Assembly: GCF_017877135.1 (NCBI RefSeq)
Contig: NZ_JAGIPH010000001.1
Coordinates: forward strand, 558,001-622,000
Direction of reading: 5' to 3'
Origin: Neorhizobium galegae
GTDB taxonomy: Bacteria; Pseudomonadota; Alphaproteobacteria; Rhizobiales; Rhizobiaceae
DNA length: 64,000 nucleotides
Shown: piece after piece, positions 30,934 through 40,117 of the stretch
How the letters are laid out: each line of letters opens with the position of its first letter
Numbering within the stretch: position 1 is the first letter of the stretch
Program-made: the position numbers and the translations under genes
Notes under the pieces: model-generated
Seen by the model: only the letters and a program-made list of their open reading frames with translations
What the model was told of the DNA's origin: nothing
Database searches by the model: none

Positions 30934-33900
30934 TCAGACCGCCTCGCGCAGCAGTTCGGCCGTCTGCAGATCGACCGACACCAGCTGGCTTACCCCCTGT
31001 TCGGCCATGGTGACGCCAAACAGGCGGTTCATGCGCGCCATGGTGATCGGGTTATGGGTGATGATGACGAAGCGGGTCTCGGTGGAAGCCGCCATCTCGT
31101 CCATCAGGTTGCAGTAGCGTTCCACATTGTGGTCGTCGAGCGGCGCGTCCACTTCGTCCAGCACGCAGATCGGGGCCGGATTGGTGAGGAAGACGGCAAA
31201 GATCAGCGCCATCGCCGTCAGCGCCTGCTCGCCGCCGGACAGCAGCGTCATGGTCTGCGGCTTCTTGCCGGGCGGACGCGCCAGAATTTCCAGACCGGCC
31301 TCCAGCGGGTCGTCGCTTTCGATGAGTTGCAGTTCGGCCGTGCCGCCGTTGAAGAGATGGGTAAACAGCCGCTGGAACTGCGCATTCACCACATCGAAGG
31401 CGGCAAGCAAGCGTTCGCGCCCCTCGCGGTTCAGGCTCTGGATCGCCGAGCGCAGCTTGCGGATGGCATCGATGATATCGTCGCGTTCCTTGATGAGGGC
31501 GGACAGCTTGTCGGAAAGCTCCTTCTGCTCCTCCTCGGCGCGCAGGTTGACGGCGCCCAGCCGCTCGCGCTCGATCTTCAGCCGGTCGACGTCGCGCTCG
31601 ACGATGGCCGTATCGGGAAGGGCTGCGCCCGGCGCAAGGCCCGCCAGCCGGAAGGCCTCGTGCGGCTCGACGTTCAAGGCCTGACGAATGGCGTTTTCCA
31701 TGTCGTGGCGACGCTCGGCGGTGGAGACCAGCCGCTCCTCGGCGCGGCCGCGCTTTTCGCGTGCATCGGCAAGCGCCGCAAGCGCGGTCGCGGCAAGCCG
31801 GTCTGCCTCGCGCTGGCGGGTTTCGGCCTCGGCCAGCGCATCGCCGGCCGCTCGCCTTGCGGCCTCTGCCTTGTCCAGCTCGTTGATCAGCGCGCGGCGC
31901 TTGTCGTCGAATTCTTCCGGCGCCAGATCGAGATCGGCCACCTCCTCGCGGGCCTCCTCCTCGCGTTCGCGAAGGGTGGCGATCTGGTGTTCGGCGCTCG
32001 CCGCGCGGCTCGTCCAGCTCTGGCGCTCCTGGGCAATGGCGGCAAGACGGCGGCGACGCGCTTCGATCTCGCGCGCAAAGCCTTCGTGGCGGGCGCGCGC
32101 CTCGGCAAGGCTTGCGCGATCGGTTGCGACGGCAAGCTGCTGTTCGGCCAGCCGGCGCTCGACTTCGGAAAGATCCGGGGCGTCTTCCAGCTCGGCGCGG
32201 GCCCCCTCTTCCTGCGCCTGCAATTCCTCGACCTGGCTTTCGAACTGCCGCACCGCGCTGTCCACCACGTCGCGGCGGCGCATCAGGTCGCCGGCGGCAC
32301 GCTCGGCCTCAGCCAGCCGGTCACGGGCATCCGCCAGTGTGCGCTGGAGAAGGCGCGACCGCTCGCGCGCTTCGGCGAGCCGAACCTCCTCGACGCGGAT
32401 GGCAGCGCCGGCGTCCGCCAGCAGGCGTTCGGCCTCCGACAGCACGATCTGCGCCTCGTCCACCTCCGCTTCCAGTTCCGACAGCCGGTTCTTCTGGGCA
32501 AGGCGAAGGGCCGACGCACTCGGCGCTTCGGAGCCGGCGACATGCCCGTCCCAGCGGTAGACGGCACCGTCCCTGGTGACGAGACGCTGGCCGGGCTTCA
32601 GAAGCGGCAGAAGGCGCGCCGCATCACCCGCATCGATCACGCCGATCTGGTTGAGGCGGCGGGACAAGGGCTGGGGCGCGATCACATGGCAGGCAAGCGG
32701 GGCAACGCCCTCCGGGAGGGCGGGATCACCGGCGCCATCGCCATTGCCGGCCCAATGGGCGGGCGCTTCGGCATCAAGGGGGCTGTCGAGATCATCGCCA
32801 AGGGCGGCCCCCAGCGCCGTCTCGAACCCACGATCGACGCGGATCAGTTCCGCGGCCGGCGTGAAGCTCCCGGCGGCGGTGCCGGCGGCCAGCATGCGGC
32901 GAATGGTGCGGGCTTCGGTCTCAAGGCCGTTCAGGCTGGCGCGGGCGGCCTCCACCGGACGGCGTGCCTCCATCTCGCACTGGCGGGCGCGCGCCAGGGA
33001 CGCATCGACATCCTCGATGGCAAGTGCCGCCTCCTCGACGGCGCTCTCGGCCGCCTCCACCGCCTCGCGGCGCTCTTCCGGATCGGGCAATTGCGAAAGC
33101 TTCTCGCCAAGCGCATCGACCTCCGCCTTCGCCTCGGCAAGCTGGCGGTCGAGCCGCCCGCGCCGGTCGGCGATCTCGCGGATCGTGCGCTCCAGCTGGC
33201 TGCAGCCGGCGGCGGCCTCGGCGCGCTCGGCGGTAACGGCGGCAAACAGACGTTCGCTTTCGGCAAGCCGCGCGGCGGCCTCGGCAAACAGTTCGCGGGT
33301 CTCCTCCGCCTCCTCGCCCGATTGCGCCAGAAGCGCGCCGAGTTCCTCTTCCTCGCCATTAAGACGGGCAATCACTTCGGCATTTTCCGCCATCAGCTGC
33401 TCTTCGCGGCGGATGTCTTCGGCGAGCTGGGCAAGACGTCGGGCAAGATCGTCGCGGCGGCGCAGGAGGCGGCCGGCTTCTTCCTCTAGCTGGCTGCGGG
33501 CGATCTGCAGGCGCTGGAGGGCGGCTCCGGCGGTGGCTTCCGCTTCGCGCAGCTCCGGCAGTTTCAGGCTGGCGATGGCTTGCGCCTTGGCCGCCTCCAT
33601 CTGCTCCTGCGCCCGTTCCGCCACCAGGGAAGTTGCGATGTTGAGCGCGCTCATTGCCTCGTTTTCGGCGTCGCGCGCCAGAACAAAGCGGATATGCAGG
33701 AGCATGGCCTCGCGCTCGCGGATATCGGCCGACAGCATCTTGAAGCGGTTGGCCTGCCGCGCCTGGCGCTTCAGGCTCTCGATCTGGCTTTCGAGCTGGG
33801 AGGTCACATCCTCCAGCCGCTCCAGATTGGTTTCGGCGGCGCGCAGGCGCAGTTCCGCCTCATGGCGCCTGGAATGCAGGCCCGAAATGCCGGCCGCCTC

Positions 33901-34395
33901 TTCCAGCAGCTGGCGGCGCGCCTGCGGCTTTGCCTGGATCAGTTCGCCGATACGCCCCTGCCCCACCATGGAGGGGGAGCGGGCGCCAGTCGAGGCATCA
34001 GCAAACAGCAGCTGCACATCCTTGGCGCGCGCTTCCTTGCCGTTGATGCGATAGAGCGAGCCCTGCTCGCGCTCGATGCGGCGCGACACCTGGATTTCGT
34101 CGCTGTCGTTGAAGCCCGACGGCGCGGTGCGATCGCTATTGTCGAGATAGAGCGCCACTTCCGCCGAATTGCGCGCCGGACGATGGCCGGAGCCGGAAAA
34201 GATCACGTCGTCCATGCCGGAGGCGCGCATGTTCTTGTAGGAATTTTCCCCCATCACCCAGCGTAGCGCCTCGACCAGGTTCGACTTGCCGCAACCGTTC
34301 GGCCCGACAACGCCGGTGAGGCCGGGTTCGATGACGAATTCGGTCGGTTCCACGAAGGACTTGAAGCCGACGACGCGCAGCTTGTTGAACTTCAT
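30934..34395 (-). CDS. smc: Chromosome segregation protein SMC
   Basis: The 1153-residue protein has the SMC order: N-terminal Walker A GPNGCGKSN after VVGFKSF, a long Glu/Arg/Ala-rich coiled coil, a globular hinge near residues 510-650, a second coiled coil, and the C-terminal signature LLSGGEQALTA with Walker B VLDEVDAPLDDHN. It compacts and organises the chromosome with ScpA/ScpB. The start at 34395 gives the standard MKFNKLRVVGFKSF N-terminus; upstream in-frame codons lie in a repeat element. Confidence 0.97.
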   Translation of the reverse strand: MKFNKLRVVGFKSFVEPTEFVIEPGLTGVVGPNGCGKSNLVEALRWVMGENSYKNMRASGMDDVIFSGSGHRPARNSAEVALYLDNSDRTAPSGFNDSDEIQVSRRIEREQGSLYRINGKEARAKDVQLLFADASTGARSPSMVGQGRIGELIQAKPQARRQLLEEAAGISGLHSRRHEAELRLRAAETNLERLEDVTSQLESQIESLKRQARQANRFKMLSADIREREAMLLHIRFVLARDAENEAMSALNIATSLVAERAQEQMEAAKAQAIASLKLPELREAEATAGAALQRLQIARSQLEEEAGRLLRRRDDLARRLAQLAEDIRREEQLMAENAEVIARLNGEEEELGALLAQSGEEAEETRELFAEAAARLAESERLFAAVTAERAEAAAGCSQLERTIREIADRRGRLDRQLAEAKAEVDALGEKLSQLPDPEERREAVEAAESAVEEAALAIEDVDASLARARQCEMEARRPVEAARASLNGLETEARTIRRMLAAGTAAGSFTPAAELIRVDRGFETALGAALGDDLDSPLDAEAPAHWAGNGDGAGDPALPEGVAPLACHVIAPQPLSRRLNQIGVIDAGDAARLLPLLKPGQRLVTRDGAVYRWDGHVAGSEAPSASALRLAQKNRLSELEAEVDEAQIVLSEAERLLADAGAAIRVEEVRLAEARERSRLLQRTLADARDRLAEAERAAGDLMRRRDVVDSAVRQFESQVEELQAQEEGARAELEDAPDLSEVERRLAEQQLAVATDRASLAEARARHEGFAREIEARRRRLAAIAQERQSWTSRAASAEHQIATLREREEEAREEVADLDLAPEEFDDKRRALINELDKAEAARRAAGDALAEAETRQREADRLAATALAALADAREKRGRAEERLVSTAERRHDMENAIRQALNVEPHEAFRLAGLAPGAALPDTAIVERDVDRLKIERERLGAVNLRAEEEQKELSDKLSALIKERDDIIDAIRKLRSAIQSLNREGRERLLAAFDVVNAQFQRLFTHLFNGGTAELQLIESDDPLEAGLEILARPPGKKPQTMTLLSGGEQALTAMALIFAVFLTNPAPICVLDEVDAPLDDHNVERYCNLMDEMAASTETRFVIITHNPITMARMNRLFGVTMAEQGVSQLVSVDLQTAELLREAV

Positions 34396-34464
34396 CGGGC
34401 ACCCCCGATGGTGGCTGCCGGCCGGATGTCTTGGAGACGATGATTGGCGCCTTGCCGGAGGTTC

Positions 34465-34670
34465 ACCCCCCTCTGCCCTGCCGGGCATCTCCCCCACACG
34501 GGGGGAGATCGGAAGGAGGAAACGTCGCCGCCTCTTCTCGCAGCGACACTTGCGGGCAGAATGGACGCGAGAGGCCAACGATCCTGCCGATCTCCCCCCT
34601 TGAGGGGGGGCCGAAGGACGGGGCGAGACCCGCGGCTCGCCCCCGGTCGCGCGGCAGGGCAGAGGGGGGT
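34465..34670. repeat. RIME-type palindromic intergenic element, copy A
   Basis: A 206-base element bounded by exact 19-base inverted ends, ACCCCCCTCTGCCCTGCCG at 34465-34483 and its complement at 34652-34670. Inside each end lies a hairpin of the form ATCTCCCCC...GGGGGAGAT. This matches the Rhizobium-specific intergenic mosaic element family. It lies between dsbA and smc, upstream of the smc start. Confidence 0.85.
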
Positions 34671-34803
34671 AGTCTCATCCGCCGACGGGACTGGTAAATC
34701 GCGGGTAATCCCACGCGCCAGCTTGCCCGCAAGCTCCCCCGCCACCCCATAAAAAACGGGCGCACGGCTTTCGCCGGCGCCCGCTGTCATGAAAACGGTC
34801 GGA

Positions 34804-35508
34804 TCAGAGAAGGCTGTCGATGAGGGCAGACATGACTTCAACCGACATGTCTCCAGAATAATGTTTGCCATTGATCAGGAAGGTGGGCGTGGAGTTCACC
34901 TTGAACTCGTCGGCACCACGCTTCATCGTGGCGTTCACATCATCGAGAAGCTTCTGGTTCGTCAAGCAGGCTTCGAAGCTCTCCTGTGTAAAACCGGCAA
35001 GTTTCGAGTTTTGCAGGAGCGCTGCGCGCACATTGCCGTCGGCCGGCGCTGCCCAGGCGCGCTGCTGCTTGAACAGCATCGAGACCATGGCGAAATAGGT
35101 GTTGGCATCGGACAGCTCCGACGGCTTCTGCGGGTTGCAGCGCGCCAGCATGAAGGCAGCCGTCGCGACCGGATCGAAGGGGAATTCGCGCACGATGAAG
35201 CGCACCTTGCCGGTGTCGATATACTTCTGCTTGATCGGCTCGAAGGTGGTGGTGTGGAAATGGGCGCAGTGCGGGCAGGTCATCGACATGTATTCGACGA
35301 TGGTGACGGGCGCATTGGCCTCACCCAGCGCCATTTCCGGCAGCGGACCGGGCTTCAGCACGGCTGCCATATCCACCGAGCCGGTCGAATCGGGCAGGTC
35401 CACCGCAAAAGCCTTGGAAGCCATGCCGACGACCGGCAGGCTTGCGGCGGTTGCGGCCACGCCGCCCATCAGATGGCGCCGGGAAAGAGAAAGGGAGCTG
35501 ATCGGCAT
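34804..35508 (-). CDS. DsbA-family thiol:disulfide oxidoreductase
   Basis: The 234-residue protein has an N-terminal export signal with twin arginines (LSRRHLMGG) and AFA cleavage region, then a thioredoxin-like domain with active site CPHC at residues 78-81 and the cis-proline segment NSTPTFLINGK near the C-terminus. It probably introduces or reshuffles disulfides in the periplasm. ATG at 35508 follows AGGTG; a GTG three codons upstream is possible. It sits in the conserved smc-dsbA-DUF721 block. Confidence 0.92.
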   Translation of the reverse strand: MPISSLSLSRRHLMGGVAATAASLPVVGMASKAFAVDLPDSTGSVDMAAVLKPGPLPEMALGEANAPVTIVEYMSMTCPHCAHFHTTTFEPIKQKYIDTGKVRFIVREFPFDPVATAAFMLARCNPQKPSELSDANTYFAMVSMLFKQQRAWAAPADGNVRAALLQNSKLAGFTQESFEACLTNQKLLDDVNATMKRGADEFKVNSTPTFLINGKHYSGDMSVEVMSALIDSLL

Positions 35509-35711
35509 GAAGGACACCTATTGTTCAATGAAATGCTGACATCTGACGAATTCCGTACCGCGCCGCAAAGACGGCGACAAGCACAACCAAGGCCACTCTT
35601 CTCAAACAATTGTGACAGAGTGGCGATGGATGCAAGAAACCTGAGGTCTCTTGAAAACCCCACCGCCACTTGCGCGAGGGCGGGAAAGAGCTTGGCGGTC
35701 GGCGGCTTCGG

Positions 35712-36209
35712 TCACCGCTTGCGGGCCGCCGGCTGCAGAACGGCGGTGCCCAGGCGAGTAACGGCGCGGCGCAGCGCCTCGTTTTCGATGCCGTCCATCA
35801 TGTCGGACAGGCGCTTGGCCGCATCGCCCTTCAGCGGTTGCGGCGCGCGGCGATGGCGGGCCGCCACACTCACCGGCTTTTGCACGATGCGCACCTGGCG
35901 AATGGCGGGAAAGCCGAAAAAGCCGTTGATGCGCTCGATAAGTTCGCCCTGCGCATGGGACAGAAACAGAGCGCGCGCGCCCTCGCAGGCAATAGTGAGC
36001 ACGCCGGCCTGATACCCCGCCTCTTCCGCACCGTCGCGGCGCGGCCAGGCGATCTTTTCAGGCCGCGTGCAATCGGCAAACTCCTCGCCGGCAATCTCGT
36101 CCCAGGAACCGAGAAGGGCAGTCGAAATGCCGGCGCGGCGTGCCAGCACCGGGTCCATCAGGCCATTGGCGATTTCGGCGATCTGCTGGGGTATCGGGCG
36201 TCTGCTCAT
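35712..36209 (-). CDS. DUF721 / DciA-family protein
   Basis: The 165-residue protein belongs to DUF721: WDEIAGEEFADCTRPEKI followed by GVLTIACEGARALFLSHAQG and a helix ending NGFFGFPAIRQVRI. The family includes DciA, a loader of the replicative helicase, but that role is inferred for this member. The start at 36209 matches the family N-terminus; a longer frame extends into the next intergenic gap. In related genomes this gene normally adjoins mutY; here two surface-sugar genes lie between. Confidence 0.85.
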   Translation of the reverse strand: MSRRPIPQQIAEIANGLMDPVLARRAGISTALLGSWDEIAGEEFADCTRPEKIAWPRRDGAEEAGYQAGVLTIACEGARALFLSHAQGELIERINGFFGFPAIRQVRIVQKPVSVAARHRRAPQPLKGDAAKRLSDMMDGIENEALRRAVTRLGTAVLQPAARKR

Positions 36210-36214
36210 CGATC

Positions 36215-37447
36215 TCACACGATTTTCGGGGCGGCCGGCGTCAGCATGCGCCAGCGGCGGAACTGCGCCATATAGGCGGCAAGGAACAGCATCGTCGTCG
36301 CCATGCAAAGCTCATGGTAGAACGGATCGTGGAGAAGGCCAAACACCATGACCGTCAGGAAGAAATAAAACGCCACCCGCTTCATGCTGTTCTGCGCCGA
36401 CTGCCGCATCACCGTCCACAGAAATGCAACCGGAATGCAGCACAGGAGCATGAGGCCGAACACGCCATTAGCCAGAAGTTCCTGGAGAATGAAGTTGTGG
36501 ACGTGCTTGAATCCCTCGATCAGCCCCGCATTTTCACCCGCCACACGCTTCAGATGGGCGAACATGTCCATCATTCCGACACCGGTGAATGGATGTTGCG
36601 CAATGACGGCGACCGCCGAGCGCCACATCGTCAGGCGGATATCGCCGGACACCATGTCCGCCTCCGGAGCGCCATGGACATAATAGGAATAAACCGTGCC
36701 GAACCGCTCGGCGAGCATGGCCTGCACCGGCGGCATCAGCGCAAGAAGGACGACGGCAAGGAGGGCCGCGACATAGCAGCCACTTCGCACGGGGGCGCGC
36801 CAGTGCAGGCTGAGGAACACCATCTCGGCGAGGAAGATCAACGGCAGGACGACCAGAACCGCCCGCGTTTCCGTCATGAACACCGAGATACAGGCAATTG
36901 CCAGATAATGAAGCCCGTTGGCCAGCAGGCGCGGCGGGCGCTCCAGCCGGATTGTGGCGCAGATCGCTCCAAGGGCCAAAAGCAGCGCCACGATGGCGGC
37001 GTTTCCGCCCCCGTCATACCGCTCTTGCGGCCGGAAATAGGCAACCGCCGCAAGTGTCAGCGGCAGGGCGGCAAGCGTCCCGATCCGTGTGCCCAGCACC
37101 AGCACCCGCAAGGGGCGGCGCACGAGACAGAGGCCGGGTCCGATGAAGGTAAGGCCGGCCAGCAGGATCATGAACCCCATCTGTCGGTTTCCTGCTTCCA
37201 ATTGATGGCGAAGCGCAATCAGCAGCAAGGCCCAGAAGACATAGAGCAGGACGAAACCATAGGCGCTGAAGACATGGTCGTGCAGCCGATCGCGCCTGGA
37301 AAACGCGACATAGAGGCCCGACACGCCAGACAGGCCGAGAATGCCGACAGTGCCGCTGATGTAGAGCGGAAAGAGGACGCAAGCCAGTCCCATAAGCCAC
37401 AGATCGACGCGGCGTCGAAAAAGGAGGGATTGTTTCATCGCAATCAT
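36215..37447 (-). CDS. O-antigen ligase family protein (WaaL-like)
   Basis: The 410-residue polytopic membrane protein has about ten to twelve hydrophobic segments and a large periplasmic loop containing RLTMWRSAVAVIAQHPFTGV and KHVHNFILQELLANGVFG, the Wzy_C signature with conserved Arg and His of ligases. By family it would transfer finished O-polysaccharide from its lipid carrier to lipid A-core, matching the ABC-type export genes earlier in the window. It starts 84 bases after the GT25 stop and ends 5 bases before the DUF721 start. Confidence 0.85.
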   Translation of the reverse strand: MIAMKQSLLFRRRVDLWLMGLACVLFPLYISGTVGILGLSGVSGLYVAFSRRDRLHDHVFSAYGFVLLYVFWALLLIALRHQLEAGNRQMGFMILLAGLTFIGPGLCLVRRPLRVLVLGTRIGTLAALPLTLAAVAYFRPQERYDGGGNAAIVALLLALGAICATIRLERPPRLLANGLHYLAIACISVFMTETRAVLVVLPLIFLAEMVFLSLHWRAPVRSGCYVAALLAVVLLALMPPVQAMLAERFGTVYSYYVHGAPEADMVSGDIRLTMWRSAVAVIAQHPFTGVGMMDMFAHLKRVAGENAGLIEGFKHVHNFILQELLANGVFGLMLLCCIPVAFLWTVMRQSAQNSMKRVAFYFFLTVMVFGLLHDPFYHELCMATTMLFLAAYMAQFRRWRMLTPAAPKIV

Positions 37448-37531
37448 GCGGGGGCAGTTTCTTTCACAACGTTGCCTGCGGCTGAAGGTGCCAACCTAGA
37501 GCGCCGATGCCACAATGGCAGGCATAGCGGA

Positions 37532-38281
37532 TCAAAATAAGGTGTAGCGGGCGCGGCGCAGCGCTTCGCGCACCCGAAACAGATGAGTCGGCAGCTTTTG
37601 CAGACCCCGAAGCTTCAGGCCCCGATAATCCGCCTGGCTTGCAATCAGCGTGTCATTGCGCAGCGCGCCGAAATCGATGACATTGCTGGCCGTCGTATAG
37701 ACCGGCACGCCGTGATCCCAGGATCGTTCCAGCGCACTGTCGAGCGGCAGCGATTGAGGGCGCATGCCAACGAGAAGCCGCTCCGCCGCCCGCCGTGTCA
37801 CCACGTAACAGGCCGACGAGCCCTGCGGACCAAAGCGCGAATAGCCGACCAGATCGCCAAGACGGCTTGCAAACCGGCGGCGGAAGCCGACCGTGCGATG
37901 GTTGACCAGCTTGACGACACCATCCTGCGGCAGCGCATCGACGATGGCCGCGGCTCGCTGCATGAGATCCTGCGACAGCGCCACATCATCCTCGATGATG
38001 ATGGCAGCCTCCTGCCCGCTCTCGACCAGATGCGCCAGCGCGTTGAGGTGGCTGCGATAGCAGCCGTATTCGCCGGGCATCATCGGACGTCCATTGCGGC
38101 GGCGGAAGAGATCGAGGTCGACATCCTGCCATGCCTCCTGCGGCACCGCTGCGCCATCGACACCGGCGACGGCCACAAGGCGGATACCGAGTTCCTGAGC
38201 CTGGCTCTCGATCAACCGGCGTCTCGCTGCCGCCCGCTCGATGTTGATGAGGAGGACCGGCAATTGTGTCTCTGTCGCCAT
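37532..38281 (-). CDS. Family 25 glycosyltransferase (LPS type)
   Basis: The 249-residue protein has the GT25 layout: LINIERAAARRRLIESQ, then GEYGCYRSHLNAL, IIIEDDVALS (DxD-like acidic motif) and SACYVVTRRAAERLL. Members add galactose or other sugars to LPS cores, often in phase-variable ways. ATG at 38281 was chosen; a GTG five codons upstream is possible. It is divergent from mutY and its 5' end is about 70 bases from the mutY start. Confidence 0.87.
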   Translation of the reverse strand: MATETQLPVLLINIERAAARRRLIESQAQELGIRLVAVAGVDGAAVPQEAWQDVDLDLFRRRNGRPMMPGEYGCYRSHLNALAHLVESGQEAAIIIEDDVALSQDLMQRAAAIVDALPQDGVVKLVNHRTVGFRRRFASRLGDLVGYSRFGPQGSSACYVVTRRAAERLLVGMRPQSLPLDSALERSWDHGVPVYTTASNVIDFGALRNDTLIASQADYRGLKLRGLQKLPTHLFRVREALRRARYTLF

Positions 38282-38352
38282 TGGCTTCAACGTCACCGCG
38301 CTTTATCTCTGGGGCTCGATCAACCGATCGCTCGAACCCTATATCGGATTCC

Positions 38353-39438
38353 ATGCCCATTTCACCTTACCCAAGCCTCACAGCCGCGCTGCTTGCCTGG
38401 TACGACCGCCACCACCGCGACCTGCCCTGGCGCGTCTCGCCGCTCCGGCAGGCACGTGGCGAGCGAGCCGACCCCTACCACATCTGGCTGTCGGAAGTGA
38501 TGCTCCAACAGACAACGGTGCAGGCGGTCAAGCCTTATTTTCTGAAATTCCTGTCGCTGTGGCCGACCGTCAAGGATCTGGCGGCCGCCCCGGTGGAGGA
38601 CGTAATGGCCGCCTGGGCGGGGCTTGGCTATTATGCGCGGGCGCGAAACCTGAAGAAATGCGCCGAAGCGGTGGCCGCCGAGCATGCCGGCATCTTTCCC
38701 GATACGGAAGAGGGTCTGCGGGCGCTGCCGGGCATCGGTGACTATACCTCCGCCGCCGTTGCCGCCATTGCGTTCGATCGACCCGCTGCCGTGATGGACG
38801 GCAATGTGGAGCGCGTGATCTCGCGGCTTTACGCGATTTCCGATCCCCTGCCCGGCTCAAAGCCTGCGATGAAGGCAAAGGTGCGCGCCCTGACGCCCGA
38901 GGAGCGCCCCGGCGATTTCGCTCAAGCCATGATGGATCTCGGCGCCACCATCTGCACGCCCAAACGCCCGGCCTGTGCGCTCTGTCCCTTCAACGGCGAC
39001 TGCCTGGCGCTGAAGGAGCACGATCCGGAGCGCTTTCCGGAGAAGGTGGCAAAGAAGGAAAAGCCGGTGCGGCAGGGGGCGGCCTTCGTGGCGGTGTCGC
39101 AAGAGGGCAGGATACTCCTGCGCCGGCGCATCGACAGCGGCCTGCTGGGCGGCATGACGGAAGTACCGACGACCGCCTGGACCGCACGGGCCGACGGCGG
39201 ATCCACGCCCGATCACGCGCCCTTCGATGCCGACTGGCAGATGGCCGGCGTCGTCACGCATGTGTTTACCCATTTCGAGCTGCGCCTGACGGTGTTTCGC
39301 ACGCGCACCGAAACGGAGATCGCCACCAATGGCTGGTGGCACGCGGTGACCGATCTCGACAGCCAGGCCTTGCCGACCGTGATGAAAAAGGCGATCACAC
39401 AGGCCATTCCGCTTGCTTTCACGCGGGACGGCGGCTGA
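38353..39438 (+). CDS. mutY: A/G-specific adenine glycosylase MutY
   Basis: MutY removes adenine mispaired with 8-oxoguanine. The 361-residue protein has the catalytic helix LSEVMLQQTTVQAV, the helix-hairpin-helix LPGIGDYTSAAVAAIAF, four Cys in CTPKRPACALCPFNGDC that bind a [4Fe-4S] cluster, and a C-terminal NUDIX-like domain that reads the 8-oxoG strand. The start at 38353 gives the family N-terminus; the longer open frame upstream overlaps the divergent GT25 gene. Confidence 0.97.
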   Translation: MPISPYPSLTAALLAWYDRHHRDLPWRVSPLRQARGERADPYHIWLSEVMLQQTTVQAVKPYFLKFLSLWPTVKDLAAAPVEDVMAAWAGLGYYARARNLKKCAEAVAAEHAGIFPDTEEGLRALPGIGDYTSAAVAAIAFDRPAAVMDGNVERVISRLYAISDPLPGSKPAMKAKVRALTPEERPGDFAQAMMDLGATICTPKRPACALCPFNGDCLALKEHDPERFPEKVAKKEKPVRQGAAFVAVSQEGRILLRRRIDSGLLGGMTEVPTTAWTARADGGSTPDHAPFDADWQMAGVVTHVFTHFELRLTVFRTRTETEIATNGWWHAVTDLDSQALPTVMKKAITQAIPLAFTRDGG

Positions 39439-39491
39439 CCCCGTCCGCCGCCCCTTCCCGCAGAGATGTTTTTTGATCCAAGGAGTTTTTG

Positions 39492-40106
39492 ATGCCCCGG
39501 TCCATCGAGCACATCGTTTTCGACATCGGCAAGGTGCTGATCCATTACGATCCGAACATTCCCTTCAGCCGGATCATTCCGGATGCCGAGGAGCGGCGCT
39601 GGTTCTTTGAAAACGTCTGCACCCACGAGTGGAACCTGCAACAGGACCGGGGCCGCGACTGGGCGGTGGCCGAAGCCGAACTGATCCAGAAATTTCCCGA
39701 ATGCGCCGAGCATATCCGCGCCTTTCGAAAGCACTGGCCGGAAATGGTGTCGCATGCCTATGACGGCAGCGTCGCCATCCTGGAAAAACTGATCGCCGAC
39801 GGCCGTGACGTGACGATGCTCACCAATTTCGCCGCCGACACCTTTGTCGAAGCGCGACACATCTTTCCGTTTCTCAACGCGCCGCGCGGCGTCACCGTCT
39901 CGGGCGAAATCTTCCTGATCAAGCCGGATGTGGAAATCTACCACATGCACGCCAACAACTTCGGCCTCGACCCGGCCCACACGCTGTTCATCGACGATGC
40001 ACCGGCCAATGTCGAAGGCGCAAAGGCCGCCGGCTGGCAGGCGGTGCATTTCTCCGGCGCCGAGAAACTGCGCGCGGATCTGGCAGGGTTTGGGATCTCG
40101 GTGTGA
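39492..40106 (+). CDS. HAD-family phosphatase
   Basis: This 204-residue HAD hydrolase has motif I as FDIGKVLIHYDP, where the second Asp of the usual DxD is Gly, a common variant in YihX/haloacid-dehalogenase-like members. It has motif II LTNFA and motif IV region FIDDAPANVEGAKAAGW. The ATG follows AGGAG. It lies 53 bases after mutY and is probably co-transcribed. The substrate is unknown. Confidence 0.88.
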   Translation: MPRSIEHIVFDIGKVLIHYDPNIPFSRIIPDAEERRWFFENVCTHEWNLQQDRGRDWAVAEAELIQKFPECAEHIRAFRKHWPEMVSHAYDGSVAILEKLIADGRDVTMLTNFAADTFVEARHIFPFLNAPRGVTVSGEIFLIKPDVEIYHMHANNFGLDPAHTLFIDDAPANVEGAKAAGWQAVHFSGAEKLRADLAGFGISV

Positions 40107-40117
40107 GGCAACCGGAT

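Noticed and set aside
30928..33489. A plus-strand open frame of 853 codons opposite smc
   Set aside because: It is the mirror of a high-GC gene with strong codon bias; the product is Arg/Gly/Leu-rich without any domain, whereas the minus frame is a complete SMC.
34465..34670. An insertion sequence, suggested by the inverted ends
   Set aside because: Only 206 bases, no transposase and no evident target duplication; the pattern fits a RIME-type mosaic element.
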